DNA from: Yamagishiella unicocca
Lineage: Eukaryota > Chlorophyta > Chlorophyceae > Chlamydomonadales > Volvocaceae
Assembly: GCA_003116995.1 (NCBI GenBank)
Contig: BDSL01000002.1
Location: 1,448,001-1,512,000 of the forward strand
Direction of reading: 5' to 3'
Length of the DNA: 64,000 nt
In this document: positions 24,828-36,300 of the stretch, one piece after another
How the letters are laid out: each line of letters starts with the position of its first letter
Position numbering within the stretch: position 1 is the stretch's first letter
Notes under the pieces: generated by a model
The model's input: the letters and a program-made list of their open reading frames with translations, nothing else
What the model was told of the DNA's origin: nothing
Database searches by the model: none
Made by a program: the position numbers and the translations under genes

Positions 24828-25271
24828 GAGAAAGGGCTTGCAGCGGTCCCGGGTTTTGTTTTGGCGTCGTGTTTGTTCCCGTTTGCATGCAAGTCAGCCT
24901 TGGAGGGTGCGCTGACAAGTTGTTGTATACCTGTCCCAGTCGAAGGTTGTGAAGTAGCAATTACGTAAAACTGGAGCGAGCCATCTTAGAGACAGCAACG
25001 GACAGGAGCAGACCCGATGCCACAGGTCCACTACCAGTAGCCATAGCTACCACTGACACACATGCAGCGAAGGCCCCCCTCCTCCTGTCCGCGCCATGGC
25101 GTCGTATGTGAAGGACGCCATGGCGTCGCGAAGGACGCGTGGGGGGGGTGAGAGGCGCGGGGTGGTGTTTGACGGAGCCCCGGACTCGAAGCAGTGACAT
25201 GCCACTGAGACGGCGGCCATGACTTGCCATGCACGTCCAGCCGTACGGCACACAAGGCCGTACGCACGGTG

Positions 25272-25351
25272 GCACTTGCACGAGTGCAGGGCAAGGCAAA
25301 CAGCTACAGTGGGGTCCAGGAGCAAGCGGGCGGTAAGACGTCCTCGTGCCA
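25272..25351. repeat. 80 bp direct repeat, left copy
   Basis: Matches 26182-26261 at 68 of 80 positions (counted by eye) without gaps. Both copies contain CACGAGTGCAGGGCAAGGC and are followed after a short distance by a CTTGCGCGAGG plus G-run motif. Confidence 0.8.
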
Positions 25352-25565
25352 ATGAGACGAGGGCCATGACCCTCGGATGTATTTCCGCGAGGGGGGGGTG
25401 CGGGCAATTGCACCGTCGGACATACTTGCGCGAGGGGGGGGGGTTCAAGGGGGGGCGAAGCCACCCCCCTCCTGTCCGCGCCACGGAGGTGCTTGTGAAG
25501 GACGCGTGAACGAGGTGATCGACACAGGGTGGTGCACCGATGGCGACACATGCGGTGTGGGTTTT

Positions 25566-25990
25566 CCAGTCCGCGCCACAGAGGTACTTGTGACCGGCGC
25601 TTGGCCAGGGTGAGTGGTGACGACAGAGGCACTTGTGCGCGTGCGGGGCGTGGGGGATGGATGGGGCGGAGTGACCCGACACATTTGCACCAGGGGGGGG
25701 GTTTAAGGGGGGGGGCGAAGCCCCCCCCCTCCAGTCCGCGCCACAGAGGTACGTGTGACCGGCGCTTGGCCAGGGTGAGTGGCGACGACAGAGGCACTTG
25801 TGCGCATGCGGGGCGTGGGGGGTCGATGGGACGGAGTGATCCGACACATTTGCACAAGGAAGGGGGGGGTTAAGGGGGGGGGCGAAGCCCCCCCTCCAGT
25901 CCGCGCCACAGAAGTACGTGATAGGCGCTTGGCCAGGGTGAGTGGCGACGACAGAGGCACTTGTGTGCGTGTGGGGCGTGGGGGTTCGAT
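25566..25990. repeat. 165 bp tandem repeat with long G runs
   Basis: Units start with CCAGTCCGCGCCACAGA at 25566, 25731 and 25896, exactly 165 bases apart; the third is partial. Each unit has TTGGCCAGGGTGAGTGG, ACGACAGAGGCACTTGTG, then two G runs split by TTTAA or TTAA, then GCGAAGC and a C run. The G/C runs can form hairpins or G-quadruplexes. A diverged related piece precedes at about 25,469. Confidence 0.85.
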
Positions 25991-26181
25991 GGTGCTCCCC
26001 CTCCTGTCCGCGCAAGTAAGTCCTTCACGAGGGCCTCCATGGCGCGGACAGGACGGGGGGACACACGGCTTTACGCACGCACGCACCATTGCGACCCTCG
26101 TATTTTCTTGCTGCATGAGCTTGCGAACGATGCATGGGCGGGGTGATGCGCCGACAATGCCACTCTCACTGACTGACCTAG

Positions 26182-26261
26182 GCACCTGCACGAGTGCAGG
26201 GCAAGGCGAAGAGCTATAGTGGGGTCTGGGAGCGAGCGGGCAATCAGACGTTCTTGTGCCA
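26182..26261. repeat. 80 bp direct repeat, right copy
   Basis: Partner of 25272-25351, 910 bases away in the same orientation. It suggests an internal duplication of the insert, or two copies of one element with other sequence between them. Confidence 0.8.
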
Positions 26262-26773
26262 TCGGACAAACTTGCGCGAGGGGGGGGGGTGCGAATGACG
26301 CGTGGGCGGAGTGAGGGTCGCGGGGTGGTGCGCCGACAAAGCACCAAGATGCTCACCAGCCTTGTGAACACATTCCTGGCGAATAGCAGCTTCATGCCCT
26401 TGGCGAATTTGCTGCACCGACTCCATTACTGATGTCTGCACAGCTGCGGCCGCAGCGGGTAACTGACTGGCTGTAATGAACCGGACAAGCGAATTACTGC
26501 CCAGCATCCACTACAAACTGCCACCATACAATCTTCTTAATATATAGTACGTATAAATAATGTTGTCGCTGCTCGCTTTGCTCGCTTACACCTGAAGAAC
26601 TATGTATGTCTTGCCAAGACTTCCGATGTCAAGCATAAATACAATCAAATAACTGTTTTAAAGCGAAACTCTTAGGATAAGGAAAGCTGCAATTTCAGAC
26701 CTCACCGTTGCCAGGTCCATTGTACGGTCACCACGCACGCACGCAGACACGCCCAGCCCCAGTAAAAGTACAG

Positions 26774-26799
26774 CCCAGGTTTGTTTTAACAAACCCGGG
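26774..26799. repeat. Near-perfect palindrome at the right end of the insert
   Basis: Arms CCCAGGTTTGTT and AACAAACCCGGG (11 of 12 paired) flank TT. It lies one base before the satellite resumes, so it marks the insert end and may be a terminal hairpin. Confidence 0.8.
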
Positions 26800-26800
26800 T

Positions 26801-29800
26801 ATTGAAAGATCAAAGTGCAAGTTTGGTGTCATTTGGTCAAGGCACTGCACCTGTAGGACAAGGCAAACCTGGGCAGTTAGCTTATTGCTCTGTGCTTTGC
26901 TAACCACCATGGCCATTTTCAGGTACCTCTTGCGGTTTGCTGCTGGCCCCAAAACCTTTCGGTTTTGATTATAAATATCATTGAAAGATCAAAGCGCAAG
27001 TTTGGTGTCATTTGGTCAAGGCACTGCACCTGTAGGACAAGGCAAACCTGGGCAGTTAGCTCGTTGCTCTGTGCTTTGCTAACCACCATGGCCATTTTCA
27101 GGTAGCTCTTGCGGTTTGCTGCTGGCTCCAAAAACTTTCGGTATTGATTATAAATATAATTGAAAGATCAAAGTGCAAGTTTGGTGTCATTTGGTCAAGG
27201 CACTGCACCTGTAGGACAAGGCAAACCTGGGCAGTTAGCTCGTTGCTCTGTGCTTTGCTAACCACCATGGCCATTTTCAGGTACCTCTTGCGGTTTGCTG
27301 CTGGCTCCAAAAACTTTCGGTATTGATTATAAATATCATTTAAAGATCAAAGCGCAAGTTTGGTGTCATTTGGTCAAGGCACTGCACTTGTAGGACAAGG
27401 CAAACCTGGGCAGTTAGCTCATTGCTCTGTGCTTTGCTAATCACCATGGCCATTTTCAGGTAGCTCTTGCGGTTTGCTGCTGGCCCCAAAAACGTTTAGT
27501 ATTGATTATAAATATCATTGAAGGATCAAAGCGCAAGTTTGGTGTCATTTGGTCAAGGCACTGCACCTGTAGGACAAGGCAAACCTGGGCAGTTAGCTCG
27601 TTGCTCTGTGCTTTGCTAACCACCATGGCCATTTTCAGGTAGCTCTTGCGGTTTGCTGCTGGCCCCAAAAACTTTCGGTGTTTATTATAAATATCATTTA
27701 AAGATCAAAGCGCAAGTTTGGTGTCATTCGGTCAAGGCACTGCACTTGTAGGACAAGGCAAACCTGGGCAGTTAGCTCGTTGCTCTGTGCTTTGCTAACC
27801 ACCATGGCCATTTTCAGGTAGCTCTTGCGGTTTGCTGCTGGCTCCAAATACTTTCGGTATGGATTATTAATATCATTTAAAGATCAAAGCGCAAGTTTGG
27901 TGTCATTTGGTCAAGGCACTGCACTTGTAGGACAATGCAAACCTGGGCAGTTAGCTCATTGCTCTGTGCTTTGCTAACCACCATGGCCATTTTCAGGTAG
28001 CTCTTGCGGTTTGCTGCTGGCCTAAGAACTTTCGGTGTTTATTATAAATATCATTTAAAGATCAAAGTGCAAGTTTGGTGTCATTTGGTCAAGGCACTGC
28101 ACCTGTAGGACAAGGCAAACCTGGGCAGTTAGCTCGTTGCTCTGTGCTTTGCTAACCACCATGGCCATTTTCAGGTACCTCTTGCGGTTTGCTGCTGGCC
28201 CCAAAAACTTTCGGTGTTTATTATAAATATCATTTAAAGATCAAAGCGCAAGTTTGGTGTCATTCGGTCAAGGCACTGCACTTGTAGGACAAGGCAAACC
28301 TGGGCAGTTAGCTCGTTGCTCTGTGCTTTGCTAACCACCATGGCCATTTTCAGGTACCTCTTGCGGTTTGCTGCTGGCCCCAAAAACTTTCGGTGTTTAT
28401 TATAAATATCATTTAAAGATCAAAGCGCAAGTTTGGTGTCATTCGGTCAAGGCACTGCACTTGTAGGACAAGGCAAACCTGGGCAGTTAGCTCGTTGCTC
28501 TGTGCTTTGCTAACCACCATGGCCATTTTCAGGTAGCTCTTGCGGTTTGCTGCTGGCTCCAAATACTTTCGGTATGGATTATTAATATCATTTAAAGATC
28601 AAAGCGCAAGTTTGGTGTCATTTGGTCAAGGCACTGCACTTGTAGGACAATGCAAACCTGGGCAGTTAGCTCATTGCTCTGTGCTTTGCTAACCACCATG
28701 GCCATTTTCAGGTACCTCTTGCGGTTTGCTGCTGGCCCCAAAACTTTCGGTATGGATTATAAATATCATTTAAAGATCAAAGCGCAAGTTTGGTGTCATT
28801 TGGTCAAGGCACTGCACCTGTAGGACAAGGCAAACCTGGGCAGTTAGCTCATTGCTCTGTGCTTTGCTAATCACCATGGCCATTTTCAGGTAGCTCTTGC
28901 GGTTTGCTGCTGGCCCCAAAGACTTTCGGTGTTGATTATAAATATCATTGAAAGATCAAAGTGCAAGTTTGGTGTCATTTGGTCAAGGCACTGCACCTGC
29001 AGGACAAGGCAAACCTGGGAAGTTAGCTCGTTGCTCTGTGCTTTGCTAACCACCATGGCCATTTTCAGGTACCTCTTGCGGTTTGCTGCTGGCCCCAAAA
29101 ACTTTCGGTGTTTATTATAAATATCATTTAAAGATCAAAGCGCAAGTTTGGTGTCATTCGGTCAAGGCACTGCACTTGTAGGACAAGGCAAACCTGGGCA
29201 GTTAGCTCGTTGCTCTGTGCTTTGCTAACCACCATGGCCATTTTCAGGTACCTCTTGCGGTTTGCTGCTGGCCCCAAAAACTTTCGGTGTTTATTATAAA
29301 TATCATTTAAAGATCAAAGCGCAAGTTTGGTGTCATTCGGTCAAGGCACTGCACTTGTAGGACAAGGCAAACCTGGGCAGTTAGCTCGTTGCTCTGTGCT
29401 TTGCTAACCACCATGGCCATTTTCAGGTAGCTCTTGCGGTTTGCTGCTGGCTCCAAATACTTTTGGTATGGATTATTAATATCATTTAAAGATCAAAGCG
29501 CAAGTTTGGTGTCATTTGGTCAAGGCACTGCACTTGTAGGACAATGCAAACCTGGGCAGTTAGCTCGTTGCTCTGTGCTTTGCTAACCACCATGGCCATT
29601 TTCAGGTACCTCTTGCGGTTTGCTGCTGGCCTAAGAACTTTCGGTGTTTATTATAAATATCATTTAAAGATCAAAGCGCAAGTTTGGTGTCATTTGGTCA
29701 AGGCACTGCACCTGTAGGACAAGGCAAACCTGGGCAGTTAGCTCATTGCTCTGTGCTTTGCTAATCACCATGGCCATTTTCAGGTAGCTCTTGCGGTTTG

Positions 29801-30600
29801 CTGCTGGCCCCAAAGACTTTCGGTGTTGATTATAAATATCATTGAAAGATCAAAGTGCAAGTTTGGTGTCATTTGGTCAAGGCACTGCACCTGCAGGACA
29901 AGGCAAACCTGGGAAGTTAGCTCGTTGCTCTGTGCTTTGCTAACCACCATGGCCATTTTCAGGTACCTCTTGCGGTTTGCTGCTGGCCCCAAAAACTTTC
30001 GGTGTTTATTATAAATATCATTTAAAGATCAAAGCGCAAGTTTGGTGTCATTCGGTCAAGGCACTGCACTTGTAGGACAAGGCAAACCTGGGCAGTTAGC
30101 TCGTTGCTCTGTGCTTTGCTAACAACCATGGCCATTTTCAGGTACCTCTTGCGGTTTGCTGCTGGCCTAAGAACTTTCGGTGTTTATTATAAATATCATT
30201 TAAAGATCAAAGCGCAAGTTTGGTGTCATTTGGTCAAGGCACTGCACCTGTAGGACAAGGCAAACCTGGGCAGTTAGCTCATTGCTCTGTGCGTTGCTAA
30301 TCACCATGGCCATTTTCAGGTAGCTCTTGCGGTTTGCTGCTGGCCCCAAAGACTTTCGGTGTTGATTATAAATATCATTGAAAGATCAAAGTGCAAGTTT
30401 GGTGTCATTTGGTCAAGGCACTGCACCTGCAGGACAAGGCAAACCTGGGAAGTTAGCTCGTTGCTCTGTGCTTTGCTAACCACCACGGCCATTTTCAGGT
30501 ACCTCTTGCGGTTTGCTGCTGGCCTAAGAACTTTCGGTGTTTATTATAAATATCATTGAAAGATCAAAGCGCAAGTTTGGTGTCATTTGGTCAAGGCAGT
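26801..30600. repeat. Satellite block A2, 178-179 bp monomers
   Basis: Same monomer and variant set as block A1 (GTGTCATT, mixture of GGTACCTC and GGTAGCTC, GCCTAAGAAC in some units). A 5-monomer higher-order unit of 894 bp is seen, for example between the matching sites at 28,886 and 29,780. Some units share rare changes such as GACAATGCAAACC and GGATTATTAATATC, showing local copying. Confidence 0.95.
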
Positions 30601-32298
30601 GCACCTGTAGGACAAGGCAAACCTGGGCAGTTAGCTCATTGCTCTGTGCTTAGCTAACCACCATGGCCATTTTCAGGTACCTCATGCGGTTTGCTGCTGG
30701 CCCCAAAACTTTCGGTATGGATTATAAATATCATTTAAAGATCAAAGCGCAAGTTTGGTGCCATTCGGTTAAGGCACTGCACCTGTAGGACATGGCAAAC
30801 CTGGGCAGTTAGCTTGTTGCTCTGTGGTTTGCTAACCACCATGGCCATTTTCAGGTACCTCTTGCGGTTTGCTGCTGGCCCCAAAACATTCGGTATGGAT
30901 TATAAATATCATCGAAAGATCAAAGCGCAAGTCTTGTGCCATTTGGTCAAGGCACTGCACCTGTAGGACAAGGCAAACCTGGGCAGTTAGCTCGTTGCTC
31001 TGTGCTTTGCTAACCACCATGGCCATTTTCAGGTACCTCTTGCGGTTTGCTGCTGGCCCCAAAACTTTCGGTATTGATTATAAATATCATTGAAAGATCA
31101 AAGCGCAAGTTTGGTGTCATTTGGTCAAGGCACTGCACCTGTAGGACAAGGCAAACCTGGGCAGTTAGCTCATTGCTCTGTGCTTTGCTAACCACCATGG
31201 CCATTTTCAGGTACCTCTTGCGGTTTGCTGCTGGCCTAAGAACTTTCGGTATGGATTATAAATATCATTGAAAGACCAAAGCGCAAGTCTTGTGCCATTT
31301 GGTCAAGGCACTGCACCTGTAGGACATGGCAAACCTGGGCAGTTAGCTCATTGCTCTGTGCTTAGCTAACCACCATGGCCATTTTCAGGTACCTCATGCG
31401 GTTTGCTGCTGGCCCCAAAACTTTCGGTATGGATTATAAATATCATTTAAAGATCAAAGTGCAAGTTTGGTGCCATTCGGTTAAGGCACTGCACCTGTAG
31501 GACAAGGCAAACCTGGGCAGTTAGCTCATTGCTCTGTGGTTTGCTAACCACCATGGCCATTCTCAGGTACCTCTTGCGGTTTGCTGCTGGCCCCAAAACA
31601 TTCGGTATGGATTATAAATATCATCGAAAGACCAAAGCGCAAGTCTTGTGCCATTTGGTCAAGGCACTGCACCTGTAGGACATGGCAAACCTGGGCAGTT
31701 AGCTCATTGCTCTGTGCTTAGCTAACCACCATGGCCATTTTCAGGTACCTCATGCGGTTTGCTGCTGGCCCCAAAACTTTCGGTATGGATTATAAATATC
31801 ATTTAAAGATCAAAGCGCAAGTTTGGTGCCATTCGGTTAAGGCACTGCACCTGTAGGACAAGGCAAACCTGGGCAGTTAGCTCATTGCTCTGTGGTTTGC
31901 TAACCACCATGGCCATTCTCAGGTACCTCTTGCGGTTTGCTGCTGGCCCCAAAACATTCGGTATGGATTATAAATATCATCGAAAGATCAAAGCGCAAGT
32001 CTTGTGCCATTTGGTCAAGGCACTGCACCTGTAGGACATGGCAAACCTGGGTGGCCCGCTCATTGCTCTGTGCTTTGCTAACCACCATGGCCATTTTCAG
32101 GTACCTCTTGCGGTTTGCTGCTGGCCCCAAAACATTCGGTATGGATTATAAATATCATTGAAAGACCAAAGCGCAAGTCTTGTGCCATTTGGTCAAGGCA
32201 CTGCACCTGTAGGACATGGCAAACCTGGGCAGTTAGCTCATTGCTCTGTGCTTAGCTAACCACCATGGCCATTTTCAGGTACCTCATGCGGTTTGCTG
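30601..32298. repeat. Satellite block B1, left of the Ty3 patch
   Basis: Variants change here: GTGCCATT, GTGCTTAGCTAACC, GGTATGGATTATAAATATC and ATCGAAAGA become common, and CAAGTCTTGTGCC alternates with CAAGTTTGGTGCC. A 6-monomer unit of 1068 bp is visible (30,832 against 31,900). The last monomer is cut at GTTTGCTG by the retroelement segment. Confidence 0.95.
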
Positions 32299-33219
32299 TC
32301 AACCGGTCAACGAATACCAACACAGTATCGTAGCCCTGTTTTGTGCGTGGCAAACTGGTCACAAAGTCCATCGACACGGCCTCCCAGGGCATGTCGGGAA
32401 TAGGAAGTGGTTGTAACAAACCAGGCTGCTTCCCTGACCGAGCTTTGTTACGTTGGCACTGTTCACAGCCCGCTACGTAAGCTTCCACGTCCGCAGCCAG
32501 ACTAGGCCACCAATGGGACCGCTGTACCAACTCTGTTGTACGCGTTTTCCCAGGATGTCCGGCCATGGGACCCCCATGACATCGGGACACCAGCTCCTTC
32601 CGTAACTGTCCATCGTCAGGGACAACCACCCTTTTGCGGCCATCAGGCATCGCCTTCAACCAGTACCCATCCGAATGACGTTCGAGAAGGTCGGTGTTTA
32701 GTGGGTTACGGAACCACGGGTCCTTCACGTATCCTGCTAGGATGCGAGACCGGAGCGATCCCTGACTTTGAGAGCGTGTGGCCGCATTCAGCGCCGGGTT
32801 GCGACTCAGCGCATCCGCCACGTTGAGCTTACCAGCTCGGTGTTCCCACGACAGGTGGAACCGCGACAGAAACTCAAGCCAACGGGCTTGTCGCCTGCTC
32901 AAAGTAGGTTGCGTATTGAGGTACACTAGAGGGTGGTGATCCGTCACCATCCGCACATCATGCGGCCCTTCCAGGTAGCATCGCCACTCCCGCAGGGCGT
33001 GGATTACACCAAGTAACTCCTGTTCGCCAGTTGTGTAATTCACTTCGGCCGGGGTGAACTTTTTGCTCGTGAACGCAATAGGCTTCCCGCCTTGCAGTAG
33101 CACAGCACCCGTACCGCGTAGCGAAGCGTCGGTCACGACCTCGAATGTAAAGGGTTGTGTCATGTCAGGATAGCGAAGGAGCACGTCGTCCGCTAATACG
33201 ATCTTGACACGCACGAACG
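32299..33219 (-). pseudogene. Ty3/gypsy pol fragment: RT end, RNase H, integrase start
   Basis: An open frame of about 305 codons with no start of its own. Seen in order: LLRYPD (end of RT), VVTDAS and GKPIAFTSKK (RNase H), EQELLGVIHALREWR, VTDHHPLVYL, LSRRQARWLEFLSRF, GKLNVADALSRN, the integrase zinc finger H..GH plus CEQCQRNK, then PWEAVSMDFVTSLP and VFVDRLT at the start of the integrase core. The frame runs into the satellite at 32,298. Gag, protease, most of RT and most of integrase are missing, so it cannot move by itself. Confidence 0.9.
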
Positions 33220-33360
33220 CATTGGAAAGTACCCATCGATGTCAGCAGGTTGCCAGTCGGACAACTGCTCAAGCGGTAAAGGTTGAAACGACCCGTCTGC
33301 GCGATAGGGTTTCACCAAGCTCACATGAAACACATTGTGGAACTTGAGATGTCTACCCAG
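33220..33360 (-). pseudogene. Ty3/gypsy integrase C-terminal fragment
   Basis: About 47 codons reading LKFHNVFHVSLVKPYR, PLPLEQ and DIDGYFP. NVFHVSLLKPYR is the hallmark of the segment after the integrase core in Ty3/gypsy chromoviruses, just before the chromodomain. The frame differs from that of the adjoining RNase H fragment, so the join near 33,220 is a rearrangement, not a normal polyprotein. Confidence 0.85.
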
Positions 33361-36300
33361 ACATTCGGTATGGATTATAAATATCATTTAAAGATCAAAG
33401 CGCAAGTTTGGTGCCATTCGGTTAAGGCACTGCACCTGTAGGACAAGGCAAACCTGGGCAGTTAGCTCATTGCTCTGTGGTTTGCTAACCACCATGGCCA
33501 TTCTCAGGTACCTCTTGCGGTTTGCTGCTGGCCCCAAAACATTCGGTATGGATTATAAATATCATCGAAAGATCAAAGCGCAAGTCTTGTGCCATTTGGT
33601 CAAGGCACTGCACCTGTAGGACATGGCAAACCTGGGCAGTTAGCTCATTGCTCTGTGCTTTGCTAACCACCATGGCCATTTTCAGGTACCTCTTGCGGTT
33701 TGCTGCTGGCCCCAAAACTTTCGGTATGGATTATAAATATCATTGAAAGACCAAAGCGCAAGTCTTGTGCCATTTGGTCAAGGCACTGCACCTGTAGGAC
33801 ATGGCAAACCTGGGCAGTTAGCTCATTGCTCTGTGCTTAGCTAACCACCATGGCCATTTTCAGGTACCTCATGCGGTTTGCTGCTGGCCCCAAAACTTTC
33901 GGTATGGATTATAAATATCATCGAAAGATCAAAGCGCAAGTTTGGTGCCATTCGGTTAAGGCACTGCACCTGTAGGACATGGCAAACCTGGGCAGTTAGC
34001 TTGTTGCTCTGTGGTTTGCTAACCACCATGGCCATTTTCAGGTACCTCTTGCGGTTTGCTGCTGGCCCCAAAACATTCGGTATGGATTATAAATATCATC
34101 GAAAGATCAAAGCGCAAGTCTTGTGCCATTTGGTCAAGGCACTGCACCTGTAGGACAAGGCAAACCTGGGCAGTTAGCTCGTTGCTCTGTGCTTTGCTAA
34201 CCACCATGGCCATTTTCAGGTACCTCTTGCGGTTTGCTGCTGGCCCCAAAACTTTCGGTATTGATTATAATCATCATTGAAAGATCAAAGCGCAAGTTTG
34301 GTGTCATTTGGTCAAGGCACTGCACCTGTAGGACAAGGCAAACCTGGGCAGTTAGCTCATTGCTCTGTGCTTTGCTAACCACCATGGCCATTTTCAGGTA
34401 CCTCTTGCGGTTTGCTGCTGGCCTAAGAACTTTCGGTATGGATTATAAATATCATTGAAAGACCAAAGCGCAAGTCTTGTGCCATTTGGTCAAGGCACTG
34501 CACCTGTAGGACATGGCAAACCTGGGCAGTTAGCTCATTGCTCTGTGCTTAGCTAACCACCATGGCCATTTTCAGGTACCTCATGCGGTTTGCTGCTGGC
34601 CCCAAAACTTTCGGTATGGATTATAAATATCATTTAAAGATCAAAGCGCAAGTTTGGTACCATTCGGTTAAGGCACTGCACCTGTAGGACAAGGCAAACC
34701 TGGGCAGTTAGCTCATTGCTCTGTGGTTTGCTAACCACCATGGCCATTCTCAGGTACCTCTTGCGGTTTGCTGCTGGCCCCAAAACATTCGGTATGGATT
34801 ATAAATATCATCGAAAGATCAAAGCGCAAGTCTTGTGCCATTTGGTCAAGGCACTGCACCTGTAGGACATGGCAAACCTGGGTGGCCCGCTCATTGCTCT
34901 GTGCTTTGCTAACCACCATGGCCATTTTCAGGTACCTCTTGCGGTTTGCTGCTGGCCCCCAAACTTTCGGTATGGATTATAAATATCATTGAAAGACCAA
35001 AGCGCAAGTCTTGTGCCATTTGGTCAAGGCACTGCACCTGTAGGACATGGCAAACCTGGGCAGTTAGCTCATTGCTCTGTGCTTAGCTAACCACCATGGC
35101 CATTTTCAGGTACCTCTTGCGGTTTGCTGCTGGCCCCAAAACATTCGGTATGGATTATAAATATCATCGAAAGATCAAAGCGCAAGTCTTGTGCCATTTG
35201 GTCAAGGCACTGCACCTGTAGGACAAGGCAAACCTGGGCAGTTAGCTCGTTGCTCTGTGCTTTGCTAACCACCATGGCCATTTTCAGGTACCTCTTGCGG
35301 TTTGCTGCTGGCCCCAAAACTTTCGGTATTGATTATAAATATCATTGAAAGATCAAAGCGCAAGTTTGGTGTCATTTGGTCAAGGCACTGCACCTGTAGG
35401 ACAAGGCAAACCTGGGCAGTTAGCTCATTGCTCTGTGCTTTGCTAACCACCATGGCCATTTTCAGGTACCTCTTGCGGTTTGCTGCTGGCCTAAGAACTT
35501 TCGGTATGGATTATAAATATCATTGAAAGACCAAAGCGCAAGTCTTGTGCCATTTGGTCAAGGCACTGCACCTGTAGGACATGGCAAACCTGGGCAGTTA
35601 GCTCATTGCTCTGTGCTTAGCTAACCACCATGGCCATTTTCAGGTACCTCATGCGGTTTGCTGCTGGCCCCAAAACTTTCGGTATGGATTATAAATATCA
35701 TTTAAAGATCAAAGCGCAAGTTTGGTGCCATTCGGTTAAGGCACTGCACCTGTAGGACAAGGCAAACCTGGGCAGTTAGCTCATTGCTCTGTGGTTTGCT
35801 AACCACCATGGCCATTCTCAGGTACCTCTTGCGGTTTGCTGCTGGCCCCAAAACATTCGGTATGGATTATAAATATCATCGAAAGATCAAAGCGCAAGTC
35901 TTGTGCCATTTGGTCAAGGCACTGCACCTGTAGGACATGGCAAACCTGGGTGGCCCGCTCATTGCTCTGTGCTTTGCTAACCACCATGGCCATTTTCAGG
36001 TACCTCTTGCGGTTTGCTGCTGGCCCCCAAACTTTCGGTATGGATTATAAATATCATTGAAAGACCAAAGCGCAAGTCTTGTGCCATTTGGTCAAGGCAC
36101 TGCACCTGTAGGACATGGCAAACCTGGGCAGTTAGCTCATTGCTCTGTGCTTAGCTAACCACCATGGCCATTTTCAGGTACCTCATGCGGTTTGCTGCTG
36201 GCCCCAAAACATTCGGTATGGATTATAAATATCATTTAAAGATCAAAGCGCAAGTTTGGTGCCATTCGGTTAAGGCACTGCACCTGTAGGACAAGGCAAA

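Larger units (their letters stand above)
24828..26800. mobile_element. 1.97 kb non-satellite insert with G-rich internal repeats
   Basis: The satellite stops at ATAAATATAA and resumes at ATTGAAAGATC (26801), so one monomer is split almost exactly, with at most one base shared. Inside are an 80 bp direct repeat, a 165 bp tandem repeat, several runs of 8-10 G, and GGGGCGAAGCCCC-type hairpins. CCCGGGTTTTGTT near the left end (24848-24860) is echoed inverted by the right-end palindrome. No transposase or reverse transcriptase is visible, so it would be a non-autonomous element or a captured repeat segment. The call as mobile is inference. Confidence 0.5.
32299..33360 (-). mobile_element. Permuted Ty3/gypsy retrotransposon patch in the satellite
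   Basis: The 1062-base segment splits a monomer after GTTTGCTG and is followed by ACATTCGG; about 11 satellite bases are missing and no target-site duplication or LTR is visible. On the - strand it begins with the C-terminal part of integrase and the start of a chromodomain-like region, then jumps to the RT end, RNase H and the integrase N-terminus. The normal pol order is RT, RNase H, integrase, so the pieces are permuted. There is one copy, although the surrounding 534/1068 bp repeats are multiplied. Confidence 0.88.

Noticed and set aside
24961..25857. 298-codon - strand ORF with repeated PPRPACAQV and SPLTLAKRRS text
   Set aside because: It is the translation of the 165 bp G/C-rich tandem repeat; overlapping frames are equally open and no domain is seen.
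32252..32298. Retroelement ORF continuing into NRMRYLKMAMVVS
   Set aside because: The last residues are satellite sequence; the retroelement text ends at about 32,299.
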